Shown here: positions 1 to 8,090 of the stretch, piece after piece | Position numbering within the stretch: the stretch's first letter is position 1 | How the letters are laid out: every line of letters begins with the position of its first letter | Origin: Treponema sp. | GTDB lineage: Bacteria > Spirochaetota > Spirochaetia > Treponematales > Treponemataceae | Length of the DNA stretch: 41,608 nt | Direction of reading: 5' to 3' | NCBI GenBank assembly: GCA_024698325.1 | Contig: JAILRG010000057.1 | Location: 1 to 41,608, forward strand | Notes under the pieces: generated by a model | What the model was told of the DNA's origin: nothing | Database searches by the model: none | The model's input: the letters and a program-made list of their open reading frames with translations, nothing else | Translations under genes and position numbers: made by a program

Positions 1-1
1 T

Positions 2-454
2 GCAAACGAGCCGTGCCAGCTGATGACCGTAAACCATCAGAACTTTGATAAAATGGTTGCCACGCAGCCACAGCTGATTTCCCGCCTTACCAACACGTTC
101 GCAGACCGCATCTGGTCCATGTACCGCCAGCTTGCCAATACGCAGCTTTCCGATCCGATGGAGAAGATGCTTGATATGCTTGCGCTGCAGATGGAAAAAG
201 GCCGTTCATCCGTCGGTTCTCACATAGCCATGCGAACGGACTTAACGCCGGAGGACCTTGCCTCTATGTGCGGCCTTACGAGTGACCAGAAACAGCGGTG
301 CCTGTATCAGTTTACGACTTCAAAATTCATTTCGATTGAATATCCGCAGAATAAAATAATCATCAGGGATACTGAGGAACTGCTGAAGGAAGTGCGCTTC
401 AACAGAAACACACTCCGTCGTCTTCGAGAGCATGAAGAGGCTCGTAACCGATGA
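2..454 (+). CDS. Crp/Fnr-family cyclic-nucleotide-type regulator, C-terminal part
   Basis: The reading frame is open to the left window edge, so this is the 3' part of a larger gene; the ATG at 23 is internal. The visible residues cover the end of a cyclic-nucleotide-binding (cNMP) fold, the long helix typical of Crp/Fnr dimers, and a winged helix-turn-helix around the segment DLTPEDLASMCGLT, followed by a wing and a basic C-terminal tail. Crp/Fnr proteins bind promoter DNA in response to a small ligand or redox cue; the ligand pocket lies outside the window, so the signal cannot be stated. The stop overlaps the next gene by 4 nt (ATGA), indicating translational coupling with the small exported protein downstream. 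Confidence 0.75.
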   Translation, partial: ANEPCQLMTVNHQNFDKMVATQPQLISRLTNTFADRIWSMYRQLANTQLSDPMEKMLDMLALQMEKGRSSVGSHIAMRTDLTPEDLASMCGLTSDQKQRCLYQFTTSKFISIEYPQNKIIIRDTEELLKEVRFNRNTLRRLREHEEARNR

Positions 455-1008
455 AAAAACGCCTGCTAGCCGCTTTTATTGCCAGTTTCCTTTCCTTCGC
501 CCTGTTTGCGCTTCCGTCCGGGTATGACGGCATCAAGCTTGGCATGAGCGTGGAAGAAGTAAAAAGCGAATTGAAAAAGCATGCGGAGTTTGGCTATCGC
601 GGCGACAGAGACGTTTCGTTGAGTCCCAGCGTTCGCGGTCAGAAAAACGGTGAAAAGGTCTATGATGTGCTCATCGAAACAGATGCTACCTATGCGCCCC
701 TGTCCTTCTTTGACCGCTGCTGGTTTCAGTTTACCGATGGAAAGCTTTCTACGATCACGCTGAATCTGAACCGCGAAAAAGTTGATCACTATTCTGTGTT
801 TCAGACATTGTGCGAAAAATATGGGGATCCTCAGGAAATTTCTCCGCAGAAGTCAGTCTGGACGGACAGCTCCGTGCAGCTGAGCCTTGAGCGCCCGCTG
901 GTCTTAAAATATGTCGACAGGAAGATATTTGACCAGAGACGCGAGGACTCAAATGTCGAAAAGACTACCACTGAAAAAATGAGGGATGATTTTTTAGAGA
1001 GGCTGTGA
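451..1008 (+). CDS. Small exported protein of unknown function
   Basis: The 185-residue product begins with a clear Sec signal peptide (KKR, then a hydrophobic stretch ending FALFALP), so it is probably periplasmic. I do not recognise the family with certainty. The first mature segment (GYDGIKLGMSVEEVKSEL) resembles the start of small periplasmic proteins in which a 'G(I/M)KLGMS' turn precedes a helix. The rest looks like alternating strands, and the C-terminus is highly charged. The start overlaps the upstream regulator by 4 nt and the end touches the DUF192 gene, so all three should be on one transcript. No catalytic motif is visible. Confidence 0.6.
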   Translation: MKKRLLAAFIASFLSFALFALPSGYDGIKLGMSVEEVKSELKKHAEFGYRGDRDVSLSPSVRGQKNGEKVYDVLIETDATYAPLSFFDRCWFQFTDGKLSTITLNLNREKVDHYSVFQTLCEKYGDPQEISPQKSVWTDSSVQLSLERPLVLKYVDRKIFDQRREDSNVEKTTTEKMRDDFLERL

Positions 1009-1445
1009 TGAAGCGTCTGTTCTGTATTGCTGTGTTATGTTCTGTTGCGGTGCTCCTATTCGGCGCAAAAAAGCTTGAAGTAAGGCCTCTTACGATTTGC
1101 ACTGCAGATGGCACGGAAATACATCTGCGGGCGGAAATGGCGCGTACCGGAGCTGAACAGCAGCGTGGCTTAATGGGACGCAAATCGGTTCCCGACGGTA
1201 CCGGCATGCTGTTTGTATTCACGACTGACCAGATTCTGCATTTCTGGATGAAAGACACTCCGCATCCGCTTTCCATCGCCTATATCGACAGAAAAGGAAT
1301 TATCCGGGACATTTTTGACATGAATCCCTACAGCCTTGCGACTGTTAGCAGCACATTCAGCGCACGCTATGCGCTTGAAGTGCCGCAGGGCTGGTTCGCC
1401 CGCGCTGGCATCAAGGCTGGCGACAGGCTTGTACTTGATTTTTAG
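1008..1445 (+). CDS. DUF192 family exported protein
   Basis: This 145-residue protein has an N-terminal signal sequence (MKRLFCIAVLCSVAVLLFGA) and then the DUF192 core. Recognisable pieces are the RTGAEQQRGLMGRKSVPDGTG segment, LHFWMKDTPHPLSIAYID and a C-terminal AGIKAGDRLVLDF strand. DUF192 proteins are small beta-rich periplasmic or extracellular proteins without an established biochemical activity. I prefer the ATG at 1008 over an in-frame GTG at 1005, because a GAGAGG Shine-Dalgarno sits 5-6 nt upstream of 1008 and TGATG stop/start coupling is common. The 3' end overlaps the convergent TPR gene by 4 nt, so no terminator fits between them. Confidence 0.8.
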   Translation: MKRLFCIAVLCSVAVLLFGAKKLEVRPLTICTADGTEIHLRAEMARTGAEQQRGLMGRKSVPDGTGMLFVFTTDQILHFWMKDTPHPLSIAYIDRKGIIRDIFDMNPYSLATVSSTFSARYALEVPQGWFARAGIKAGDRLVLDF

Positions 1446-2590
1446 CGGTCTAAGCTTTCGAGCGCTGCTTTTGCGATTGTGTCGTTCGGGTCAATCTCCA
1501 GCGCTGTCTGGAAGTAGGCGGCAGCTTCTGCAGGCTTTCCTTCCTTCATTGAAACGTAGCCCAGATTTGAGATGATTTTCGTGCTCTCCGGTGCAATCGA
1601 AAGCGCTTTCAGAAGGTATTCGCGCGCTTTTGCAAGTTCCTTTTCTTCCATGCAGCAGATTGAAAGCTCGTTGTATGTGTCGGCATTCTTATCGCCGCCC
1701 TCGCAGGTAAGCGCCTTTTCAAAGGCCTGCCGTGCATCAGCAAAGCGGCCGAGCTTGCGGAGTGCCCAGCCGAGCATGAACCAGGCATTCCAGACGCCGG
1801 CGTTCTTCTGTAAAAACAGGCGGATTTCTTCAAGTCCTTTTTCTTCTTCCCCGTTTGCAATCAGCTGGTGTGCGGCGATAAAATGGTCGTCGTCCATGTT
1901 GCGGTTTTTAATGTCTTCAAGCACTTCTGCGGCGCGTTTTTTCTTGTATATGCCGTTTTCGCCAAGCTCTTCATCTTTTACGTCTACTGTCAGGGCAAGG
2001 TAGCTTTCAAAACAGCTTTTTGCTTCGCCGTAGTTGTGCTTTTTTAAGTGATAGAATCCTGCGTTAAAGAAAGCGTCTGGAATTTCCGGCTCTGCGTTCA
2101 TCGCATCCTTGTAATAAGAAAGCGCGTCGTTGTCGTAGGCATCTGCATCCTCAATAAGACCGGATGAGCGGTAAGAATCTGCGCGCTGGTCGCAAAGCAG
2201 TGCCATGTTGAGGACGGTTCCCATGTCGTCCGGGTCGAAGCCGCGCAGGGCCTTAAAGATTTCTTCTGCAAGATCAAAGTCTTCGTTTTTTGCCTTTAAG
2301 ATGCCGGCTTCAGTCATCTCTTTTTTTATGTTAGGGCGTGCTGCCTTTAAGATAGAGCGGTAGTAAGGAACATGCTCGTTTTTGCTGTCATACGCGAGGA
2401 TGGTCAAAATGCCGGCAAGTATTTGTTCCTGCGTCAATTCTTCCATATTGAAAGAGCCGGGTGCATCCCCGTCTTTTTTCTGTACTGGCAGTGGAATGGA
2501 CGGATCAATCGGAAGCGCATGCTCGGAAAGCGTAAAGCTCTCCGGCAGATTGATGAAGTATACAGAGTTAAGAGAATCAGAAGTGTTCAT
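1442..2590 (-). CDS. Tetratricopeptide-repeat protein
   Basis: The 382-residue protein consists largely of TPR helical pairs. Recognisable repeat cores include NPDAFFNAGFYHLKK-like, WNAWFMLGWALRKLGRFADA, ADTYNELSICCMEEKELAKA and TKIISNLGYVSMKEGKPAEA spaced near 34 residues. There is no signal peptide or membrane segment, so it is predicted cytoplasmic. TPR domains scaffold protein-protein contacts and the partner cannot be deduced here. It lies 47 nt downstream of the PilZ gene on the same strand, with an intrinsic terminator between them, so its expression would depend on read-through. An AAGGA Shine-Dalgarno precedes the ATG by 6 nt. Confidence 0.8.
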   Translation of the reverse strand: MNTSDSLNSVYFINLPESFTLSEHALPIDPSIPLPVQKKDGDAPGSFNMEELTQEQILAGILTILAYDSKNEHVPYYRSILKAARPNIKKEMTEAGILKAKNEDFDLAEEIFKALRGFDPDDMGTVLNMALLCDQRADSYRSSGLIEDADAYDNDALSYYKDAMNAEPEIPDAFFNAGFYHLKKHNYGEAKSCFESYLALTVDVKDEELGENGIYKKKRAAEVLEDIKNRNMDDDHFIAAHQLIANGEEEKGLEEIRLFLQKNAGVWNAWFMLGWALRKLGRFADARQAFEKALTCEGGDKNADTYNELSICCMEEKELAKAREYLLKALSIAPESTKIISNLGYVSMKEGKPAEAAAYFQTALEIDPNDTIAKAALESLDR

Positions 2591-2602
2591 AGTGTTTCCT
2601 TA

Positions 2603-2633
2603 TAAAAAAAGTGGCAGCCTTAACGGCTGCCCT
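2603..2633 (-). terminator. Intrinsic terminator after the PilZ gene
   Basis: On the minus strand a 7-bp GC-rich stem (GGCAGCC/GGCTGCC with a GTTAA-type loop) is followed by ACTTTTTTTA. It lies between the PilZ stop and the Shine-Dalgarno of the TPR gene, so it would end most PilZ transcripts and attenuate TPR expression. Confidence 0.75.
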
Positions 2634-2637
2634 GCTG

Positions 2638-3723
2638 TCAGTTCGCTGCCGGTGCGGCATCGGCTTGTGCTGGAGTGCTTTGTGCTTCTTGTGCAGAAGC
2701 GTCTCCCTGAGCCGTTGCGGGCTGTTTTTCCTGGTTTGTTGCCTGTGTCGCAGCCTGAGCGCGGGCCTGTGCGCTTGCTTCAGCCTTTGCTTCCGCCGCT
2801 TTTTCTGCAGCTGCATTTGCCGCCTGATTTGCGGCGCGGGCTTCCTGCACCTTTTTCTGCTGCTCAAGCAGTTTTTCCTGCTTTGCTTTCTGCGCGGCAA
2901 GCTGTTCTGCGGCCGACATTGAAGGCTTTTTGACGGTTGTCAGATAGCTGTTTACGTGCATCTTGAAAGCAAGCGGCAGTGTCGCTTCATCAAAACGCAC
3001 TGAAATCTGGCAGATGTCTTTCCGTCCCTCAATTATGTCTGCGGAAGCAACGACACCTTTCAGAACGACGCTTTCGGGCGGGTCGTCAAAATCAATGCGC
3101 ATCTGTGCTTCTTTTCCTGTCAGGAACTGAGGAAGACCTGCGATGATGATTTTTGCTCCAGAAAAAGAAATCTCGCGCATGATACAGTGGCGCGGCACAT
3201 TCTGTATGTTGATGATTGTCTCTTCTTTGGTTATGCCGAGCTTTCTTCGGCTTTCATCGTTAAGAACAATGCGCTCTTCTTTACGGCGAAGCGCATTCTG
3301 ATTTGCATCAAGAAGCTGTCCGACGATTTCGATTAAATCATCCGGCGGGCGCTGCGTAAAAGTCAGAGTGATAATGGCAAGCTCTGAAGAGTTCATGTAG
3401 GGACTGATATTCGTTACTTTTCCGGGTACCTGGAAAATAACTACATCATTTCCCGGTGGATTAAAACAAAAGCGCAGATTTACAAGTGGAGTTTCTTTTG
3501 CGGAAAGCTGTGAATAAGCGCCACCTTTAGTACCGACAACAATACGCGCCATCGAAAAAGACGTAGAATTGATTATGCAAGGCCATTGGGATCCGCTGCA
3601 TTTAATATAGACCTGCCGAGGATCCAGACTTGTAGCCCGGATAATGTCTTTCGAAAAAGCGATTTCTGTGTCGCGGTACTGCTCATAATATCGCGTAAGC
3701 TGCTGAGTAGTCGTTATCCCCAT
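2638..3723 (-). CDS. PilZ-domain protein, probable c-di-GMP effector
   Basis: The 361-residue product has an N-terminal region typical of spirochaete PilZ proteins (GITTTQQLTRYYEQYRDTEI, then a beta-rich segment). A PilZ-like barrel follows at about residues 150-270, with the segments RHCIMREISFSGAKIIIAG and ISVRFDEATLPLAFKMHV. The RxxxR/(D/N)xSxxG signature appears as R(x)REISFSGA, so c-di-GMP binding is plausible but the second half is D/N-less. The C-terminal ~85 residues are an Ala/Gln/Glu-rich low-complexity tail, probably a helical or disordered extension. Two diguanylate cyclases lie about 6 kb away. The promoter abuts the ATG with no Shine-Dalgarno. Confidence 0.8.
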   Translation of the reverse strand: MGITTTQQLTRYYEQYRDTEIAFSKDIIRATSLDPRQVYIKCSGSQWPCIINSTSFSMARIVVGTKGGAYSQLSAKETPLVNLRFCFNPPGNDVVIFQVPGKVTNISPYMNSSELAIITLTFTQRPPDDLIEIVGQLLDANQNALRRKEERIVLNDESRRKLGITKEETIINIQNVPRHCIMREISFSGAKIIIAGLPQFLTGKEAQMRIDFDDPPESVVLKGVVASADIIEGRKDICQISVRFDEATLPLAFKMHVNSYLTTVKKPSMSAAEQLAAQKAKQEKLLEQQKKVQEARAANQAANAAAEKAAEAKAEASAQARAQAATQATNQEKQPATAQGDASAQEAQSTPAQADAAPAAN

Positions 3724-3729
3724 GGCTTA

Positions 3730-3758
3730 ATACTAGCTGATTTTTTGCTAACCGTCAA
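3730..3758 (-). promoter_or_regulatory. Sigma-70-type promoter of the PilZ gene, leaderless geometry
   Basis: On the minus strand TTGACG, 17 nt, TAGTAT; the -10 ends 6 nt before the ATG at 3723. Transcription would start at or next to the A of ATG, and no Shine-Dalgarno is present. Confidence 0.7.
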
Positions 3759-3768
3759 TGAAAATCAG

Positions 3769-4710
3769 CTATTTTACCTTGAAACCCAGGGACGCCCCGT
3801 TTCTCTGTCTTATGCTGTAACTCATGACGCTCTTACCGTTAATGCACAGTTCGGAGGATGTGCCGCCGTCAAATTCCATGGCAGATTGGGAGCCCATGGC
3901 TTTTAGCACTTCTGCGCATTCGGAAAAAGACAGTCCGATGCTTTTTGCTGGATGTTCGCCTTCTACTACCAGCAGGTACAGCGTCGTTCCGTCTGCACTG
4001 ATACCGCAGGCTGTTCGCGATGTGTGAATTGGCTTAAACTCCCGGACGTTTCCGTTTCTGAGGATTGTCCAGAAGCCGCCAAATGCATAGTCAGCGCAGA
4101 AAAGCTCGGCTTCGGTCTGGCTGTCGATGATTCTTGCGGTAAGCTGCGCTTCTGTTTCTGTAAAGACAAGCGCGCAGTAACGGCTGCTGGCTGTTCCTAG
4201 CTCTGTTCCCCGCAGTCTGTGTGTGCCGACGAGTGTCCGTGCCGGGAGCAGCCGGGAAAGCAGGCTGCTGCTGCCGTTTTTGCCTGCATAGGGGGTCGTG
4301 TTGATGGCGACGGTTGCGCCGGATTCTTTAGCAAAAGCTCCGGTCTTCTTTCCGGGGAAGCTTTCTGGTACAGAAGCTTTTTTTTCGAAAACGGTCGCAG
4401 TGTCGGGGTATGCGGTCAGCACGACCTTGTCCAGGGCAATGGAAACGCCGTGGTAGCGTAGCGGAAGCGCGGGAAACGTGCAGTAGCAGTAGCCGATGCC
4501 GTCGCAGATTTTTGTCCAGCTAAAATGAGCCGGAATGTATGCGCTTTGCTCAAGCGGGGTAAGTCGTGCGGCTGTGGTTGTACAGGACGACAGAGAGAAG
4601 CAAAAGGGGAGTGTTATAAACAGGAGTGCGGCGTATAAAAAATAAAACCTCCGGGCGATGCCAGAGGTTTTTTTTGAACCGCGCTCCTTAGTAAGATGAG
4701 CGACCATCAT
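3769..4710 (-). CDS. Phosphodiester glycosidase (NAGPA/DUF2233-like) lipoprotein
   Basis: The 313-residue protein starts with a basic N-terminus, a hydrophobic stretch and the lipobox LSSC (Cys at about residue 43), so it is probably a lipoprotein. The body matches the phosphodiester glycosidase family, whose founding member uncovers mannose-6-phosphate. Signatures are AINTTPYAG, the [20 protein letters not shown] core and [14 protein letters not shown], the counterpart of the usual DGGGSSTM motif. Bacterial relatives are linked to cell-envelope polysaccharides. The ATG at 4710 lies inside rpsU (23-nt overlap), and no ATG, GTG or TTG is available after the rpsU stop. The rpsU terminator therefore falls within the signal-peptide codons. 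Confidence 0.75.
   Translation of the reverse strand: MMVAHLTKERGSKKTSGIARRFYFLYAALLFITLPFCFSLSSCTTTAARLTPLEQSAYIPAHFSWTKICDGIGYCYCTFPALPLRYHGVSIALDKVVLTAYPDTATVFEKKASVPESFPGKKTGAFAKESGATVAINTTPYAGKNGSSSLLSRLLPARTLVGTHRLRGTELGTASSRYCALVFTETEAQLTARIIDSQTEAELFCADYAFGGFWTILRNGNVREFKPIHTSRTACGISADGTTLYLLVVEGEHPAKSIGLSFSECAEVLKAMGSQSAMEFDGGTSSELCINGKSVMSYSIRQRNGASLGFKVK
4634..4675 (-). terminator. Intrinsic terminator of rpsU inside the next coding region
   Basis: On the minus strand AAACCTC...GAGGTTT with a GC-rich inner stem (GGC/GCC around ATC) is followed by TTTTATTTTTT. The hairpin encodes residues around [10 protein letters not shown] of the downstream glycosidase signal peptide. Confidence 0.75.
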
Positions 4711-4900
4711 GTGATTTACGATTCTTCTTCATCAGCTTGCGCTGCAGAGTCTTGTTTTTGCGGTTCAGGATTGTAGAGGGCTTCTCATAATATTCGCGCT
4801 TTTTGTACTCGCGGATAATGCCTTCTTTTTCAACCATGCGTTTAAAGCGTTTGATTGCTTTTTCAAGGTTTTCGCTGTCGTCAACCAGAATTGTTGCCAA
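4688..4900 (-). CDS. rpsU: Small ribosomal subunit protein bS21
   Basis: The 70-residue basic protein matches bS21 throughout: a [23 protein letters not shown] start, the [12 protein letters not shown] segment and a Lys/Arg-rich tail. bS21 binds the 30S platform near the anti-Shine-Dalgarno end of 16S rRNA and supports initiation on mRNAs with leaders. The start codon is TTG (TTG GCA ACA), with a strong AGGAGGTG Shine-Dalgarno 7 nt upstream; no ATG fits. The gene has its own promoter and a terminator 13 nt past the stop. The contrast between this strong Shine-Dalgarno and the leaderless genes nearby is notable. Confidence 0.95.
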   Translation of the reverse strand: MATILVDDSENLEKAIKRFKRMVEKEGIIREYKKREYYEKPSTILNRKNKTLQRKLMKKNRKSHDGRSSY

Positions 4901-4943
4901 AGTATTTCACCTCCTGCCGCCGGTAGTTCCGTGTGGTTTGCTT

Positions 4944-4972
4944 ACTATGACAGAAATGTGCTTTTTGTGCAA
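4944..4972 (-). promoter_or_regulatory. Promoter of rpsU
   Basis: On the minus strand TTGCAC, 17 nt, CATAGT, about 40 nt upstream of the rpsU start, leaving a leader that carries the strong Shine-Dalgarno. Confidence 0.5.
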
Positions 4973-5022
4973 TAGGCTGACGTTTTTTGCAAATGCAGTC
5001 TGCAGACGCTTCCTGTGTGCAT

Positions 5023-5628
5023 CTAGCGGATAAAGCGCTGTGGCGGGGTTACAATCCATAACGCTTTTAACGGTATCGGTCCGTTGTTGATGAGCGTATG
5101 GGGGGCGCCTGAACTGAAAGAAATGCTGTCTCCTTCGGTAAGGTTGTAGACGAGGTTTTCGTAGTGAAGCTGGGCTTTTCCCTGCAGGATATAGCCGATT
5201 TCGCGGCCGGTGTGGCCATAGGAACCTTTATGCGTGTGGGAGCCGACGGGAATTTCGAGCAGGTAGGACTCGACGGCATGGTCGCCATCGCTGTCTACCG
5301 GTTTTGCAAGCTCTTCATACGTAATGTCGTCTTCTGCAATTTTTCGGCGGGTGTCGGCCCGGATGATTGTAACCGGACGCTCGCGGTGATACTCTTCAAA
5401 AAGATATTCCAGATTGATGTCCAGTACATCTGCCAGCGACAGCAGCGTATCAATAGCCGGGGATACTTTGTTGCGCTCAATTTGAGAGACCAGGCTTTCG
5501 CTTACGCCGGCCTGCTGTGCGACTACTTTTAGTGTAAGTCCTTTTCTTTCTCGTACGGTGCGCAATTTTTCTCCGAAATGATACGGCACTCGCTTTTTAT
5601 TTTCGGTGTTATTTTGCGTAGATGTCAT
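5023..5628 (-). CDS. XRE-type transcriptional regulator with cupin domain
   Basis: The 201-residue protein has an N-terminal Cro/C1-type helix-turn-helix (about residues 15-75: GEKLRTVRERKGLTLKVVAQ, then GVSESLVSQIERNK) and a C-terminal cupin barrel (HTHKGSYGHTGREIGYILQG and APHTLINNG). This architecture (XRE plus cupin_2) is common among regulators of amino-acid, polyamine or redox metabolism; the cupin senses an unknown small molecule. The start overlaps the end of the upstream gene by 20 nt, so the two are probably co-transcribed and translationally coupled. A GGAG sequence 11 nt upstream of the ATG is a weak ribosome site. Confidence 0.88.
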   Translation of the reverse strand: MTSTQNNTENKKRVPYHFGEKLRTVRERKGLTLKVVAQQAGVSESLVSQIERNKVSPAIDTLLSLADVLDINLEYLFEEYHRERPVTIIRADTRRKIAEDDITYEELAKPVDSDGDHAVESYLLEIPVGSHTHKGSYGHTGREIGYILQGKAQLHYENLVYNLTEGDSISFSSGAPHTLINNGPIPLKALWIVTPPQRFIR

Positions 5629-6700
5629 TATTCTGTTTCTCCCTGTTTTGCTCCATTACGAAGCGAATAAAGTAGTCTTCTAGAGTTTTATGCGGCCCGT
5701 CCAGTCCGAATCTGGCTCTGGCCCGTGCGTTATCACGCCGTAGTGAATACTGCGTATAAAAATCCCGGTAGTCCAGGCTGACGTCCGTTTTTACATATTG
5801 GCCAAGATATTGGGAAACTTCATCGCGGCCGATTGCCGCAATGCCTTTTTCGCGCAGTATGGTCTTGAGCCGCTGAATCTGCTCGAAAGAAAGCCCGAAC
5901 AGGAATTCCTCCATTGCCTGAGAAACTTTCTGTTCGCTGAGCTTTGTCTTGATAAAGGCCGCCCACTGTTCGTCCATCTGCATCGAAATCATGATAAGCT
6001 CGCTGGTTCCCATCATGGTGCCGAACGCAGGTGCAAGCCGCCTTCGTGCCATCCAGACTGACTGCAGAACGGGCGCTATGTCGGCGATGTTCTGGTCTGC
6101 CCGGTGTTCCCAGAGCAGCAGCAGCGACAGGGCCAGCTGCCGGCGGAAATCAATGTCAATGCTGTTGTCGCGAATCATATTCAGGTACACATCTTCTGCC
6201 TGAAGCAAAAACATCATTGATACTGTTTCGTCCTGAAAGGCATGAATGATTTTTTCATCTAGCTCGGCTTCTTTCGCCAGTTTTGTAAGCGAAGAGAATG
6301 TGTGAATCTTTGCTACAAGAAAGCCTCTTCCCAGCGTTGACTTGGAAGGCAGCTGCAGGGTTGCCTCGCCTTCGGGCGTATGGGCTATGAGTGATTCGAT
6401 AAGTTCCTGAGGTGTTCGTATGCCACTGACCAAAGATGCCCGTTCGAGCAGAGACGGAAACCTTGCAATTGCGGTTGCGAGGCTTTTTAAGTCATCCATT
6501 CTTCTGTTGAAAGCTTCCATGTGCATGGGGTTGATAATCGTAAGCTTTTGGCTTAAATCATCTACCATGGCACGCTGCTTTGAGGTAAGGACGACGATAC
6601 CAGTCTGTATGTCATTATTGATTTCCTGCGGGTCAAAGAAATCGTCTAGCGGTACTGAGACAAATGCGGCATTTTGTACGTTTTCCATGTTCTCGTCCAC
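5609..6700 (-). CDS. Conserved-looking helical protein of unknown function
   Basis: The 363-residue product is predicted soluble and almost wholly alpha-helical, with no signal peptide, membrane segment or familiar catalytic motif. I do not recognise it. The N-terminus is acidic (DDFFDPQEINND). The C-terminal part is basic and Arg-rich (SLRRDNARARARFGLDG), which might contact nucleic acid or a polymer. The start is a GTG at 6700; an ATG at 6688 is an alternative. A strong promoter ends 8 nt before the GTG, so a GTG start would be nearly leaderless, while the ATG could use GGACGAG as ribosome site. It is followed directly by the XRE-cupin regulator with 20 nt overlap. Confidence 0.6.
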   Translation of the reverse strand: MDENMENVQNAAFVSVPLDDFFDPQEINNDIQTGIVVLTSKQRAMVDDLSQKLTIINPMHMEAFNRRMDDLKSLATAIARFPSLLERASLVSGIRTPQELIESLIAHTPEGEATLQLPSKSTLGRGFLVAKIHTFSSLTKLAKEAELDEKIIHAFQDETVSMMFLLQAEDVYLNMIRDNSIDIDFRRQLALSLLLLWEHRADQNIADIAPVLQSVWMARRRLAPAFGTMMGTSELIMISMQMDEQWAAFIKTKLSEQKVSQAMEEFLFGLSFEQIQRLKTILREKGIAAIGRDEVSQYLGQYVKTDVSLDYRDFYTQYSLRRDNARARARFGLDGPHKTLEDYFIRFVMEQNREKQNNDIYAK

Positions 6701-6708
6701 AACAGGCT

Positions 6709-6736
6709 ATTATATCATAGTTTGGGCTAAATTCAA
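6709..6736 (-). promoter_or_regulatory. Sigma-70 promoter for the unknown protein and XRE-cupin gene
   Basis: On the minus strand TTGAAT, 16 nt, TATAAT with a TG extension before the -10. It overlaps the -35 element of the divergent sigma-28-like promoter of the VWA gene, so the two may compete. Confidence 0.75.
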
Positions 6737-6754
6737 CTCTTAAATAGACGATAA
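6728..6754 (+). promoter_or_regulatory. Sigma-28-like promoter of the VWA gene
   Basis: TAAA (6728-6731), 15 nt, GACGATAA (6747-6754) matches the flagellar sigma factor consensus TAAA-N15-GCCGATAA in all four -35 bases and seven of eight -10 bases. The -10 ends 7 nt before the ATG, leaving essentially no leader. Confidence 0.65.
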
Positions 6755-6761
6755 TACTAGT

Positions 6762-8003
6762 ATGAGAAGACTGGCTGCTGTTTTTTTTAGTCTGATATCC
6801 GCACTTTTTACTGCATATGCACAGGACCTTGTGATTCATCCGGAAGATTTGCGTCTTGTATACGACGCTGCCCACGGTTTCGATGATGCTGCAGGGTATC
6901 ACCTGTACATCCGTAAAAAGGCAGGCATGGAATCGGTCATGCTTGTGGAAACAACAAAGGATCCGGAGGGCACTTCTGACAGCTTTGCCTACCGGGCTAA
7001 AGAATACAATCCGGTAAACGGCGATGAGGTCCGCTATCTGGACGGCAAGGTACTGGTGTCGGACTATGCCAGATTCAGCCTTATCGACTCTACGGCCGAG
7101 GCTGACAGTCAGTTTGGTGAGGCATTTCACATTTATATTCCAGCAGAGCTTGTGTACGGGTATCCCTGGGAACGAAACGGCGTTGTAAAGATTGGCCGCG
7201 GCACATTTATCAATATCCGTGCATTTGAAAAACCCTATGGGGATTATGCCGGAGCGTATGCTGACAATCCATACATGTTTGACCTTGGCGCACCTGTAAA
7301 GCGGGCTGTCCCGGAAGAAACGCAGCCTCCGAAAGAGGCCGAGCCGGCACCGATTGAAGAGCCTGTTATCCTGACTGATGACTATAACCCTGTCGCCGTC
7401 GATTCCTTTAAGGAAATTGCGGGCTTTGGCGGCGGTAAGATGGTGTATTCCCGGGGACCAGACTCCATTGTGGACGATGCAATGGACGCCATCAACCGTA
7501 TAGATAAAAATCAGATAGTGGATGTTGTGTTTGCCATTGATACGACTGGCAGCATGATTGATGATATTCAGAAGCTTCGTGAAGACTGGATTCCCCTGCT
7601 GACAGAGTCGCTTGCGGAGTATGCGGACATACGGATTGGCCTGCTTTTATATCGGGATTATGGCGATACATACAGGTACATGAACCTGCCGGTAAAATTT
7701 TATGATTTTACCAGAGACATAAAGCTGTTTACACGCCATCTTAATGATTTTGTCATTCATGGGAAGGAAGGCGGCGACATTCCGGAAGCAGTATACGAGG
7801 CGCTGTATGGATCGATGGAGTTTTACAAGTGGCGGCCAGAAGCGTACCGGAAGATAATCCTTATCGGAGATGCAGAGCCGCATCCTAAACCCCGCGGAAG
7901 CGGTAAGTTCAGCAAGGAGCTTGTCGCTGAAACTGCAAACAAGAAGGCGATTGTCATTGATACGATAATCGTACCGGATGATAAATCCCGCCGCGGAAGA
8001 TAG
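6762..8003 (+). CDS. Exported von Willebrand factor A-domain protein
   Basis: The 413-residue protein has a cleavable signal peptide ending SLISALFTAYAQ. A beta-rich region of unknown type follows to about residue 180, then a Pro/Glu-rich linker (VPEETQPPKEAEPAP) and a VWA domain from about residue 250 to the end. The metal-ion-dependent adhesion site is visible as FAIDTTGSM, with later conserved parts RIGLLLYRDYGD, EGGDIPEAVYEAL and IILIGDAEPHP. VWA domains bind ligands through a divalent metal. The domain stops soon after the IDTIIVPDD strand, so the usual last helix is missing or very short. A sigma-28-like promoter suggests coexpression with motility genes. Confidence 0.82.
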   Translation: MRRLAAVFFSLISALFTAYAQDLVIHPEDLRLVYDAAHGFDDAAGYHLYIRKKAGMESVMLVETTKDPEGTSDSFAYRAKEYNPVNGDEVRYLDGKVLVSDYARFSLIDSTAEADSQFGEAFHIYIPAELVYGYPWERNGVVKIGRGTFINIRAFEKPYGDYAGAYADNPYMFDLGAPVKRAVPEETQPPKEAEPAPIEEPVILTDDYNPVAVDSFKEIAGFGGGKMVYSRGPDSIVDDAMDAINRIDKNQIVDVVFAIDTTGSMIDDIQKLREDWIPLLTESLAEYADIRIGLLLYRDYGDTYRYMNLPVKFYDFTRDIKLFTRHLNDFVIHGKEGGDIPEAVYEALYGSMEFYKWRPEAYRKIILIGDAEPHPKPRGSGKFSKELVAETANKKAIVIDTIIVPDDKSRRGR

Positions 8004-8052
8004 GTAATCACCTGCCGAAAGCTCATAGGCCGCCGGCAGGTACGTGCGGTGC

Positions 8053-8088
8053 AGCCTGTAAGGAAATGCTCTTTACAGGCTTTTTTTG
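8053..8088 (+). terminator. Intrinsic terminator after the VWA gene
   Basis: AGCCTGTAA...TTTACAGGCT stem followed by TTTTTTTG, on the plus strand. A second GC-rich inverted repeat (CCTGCCG/CGGCAGG) precedes it at 8012-8041 without a T tract. Confidence 0.85.
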
Positions 8089-8090
8089 TT

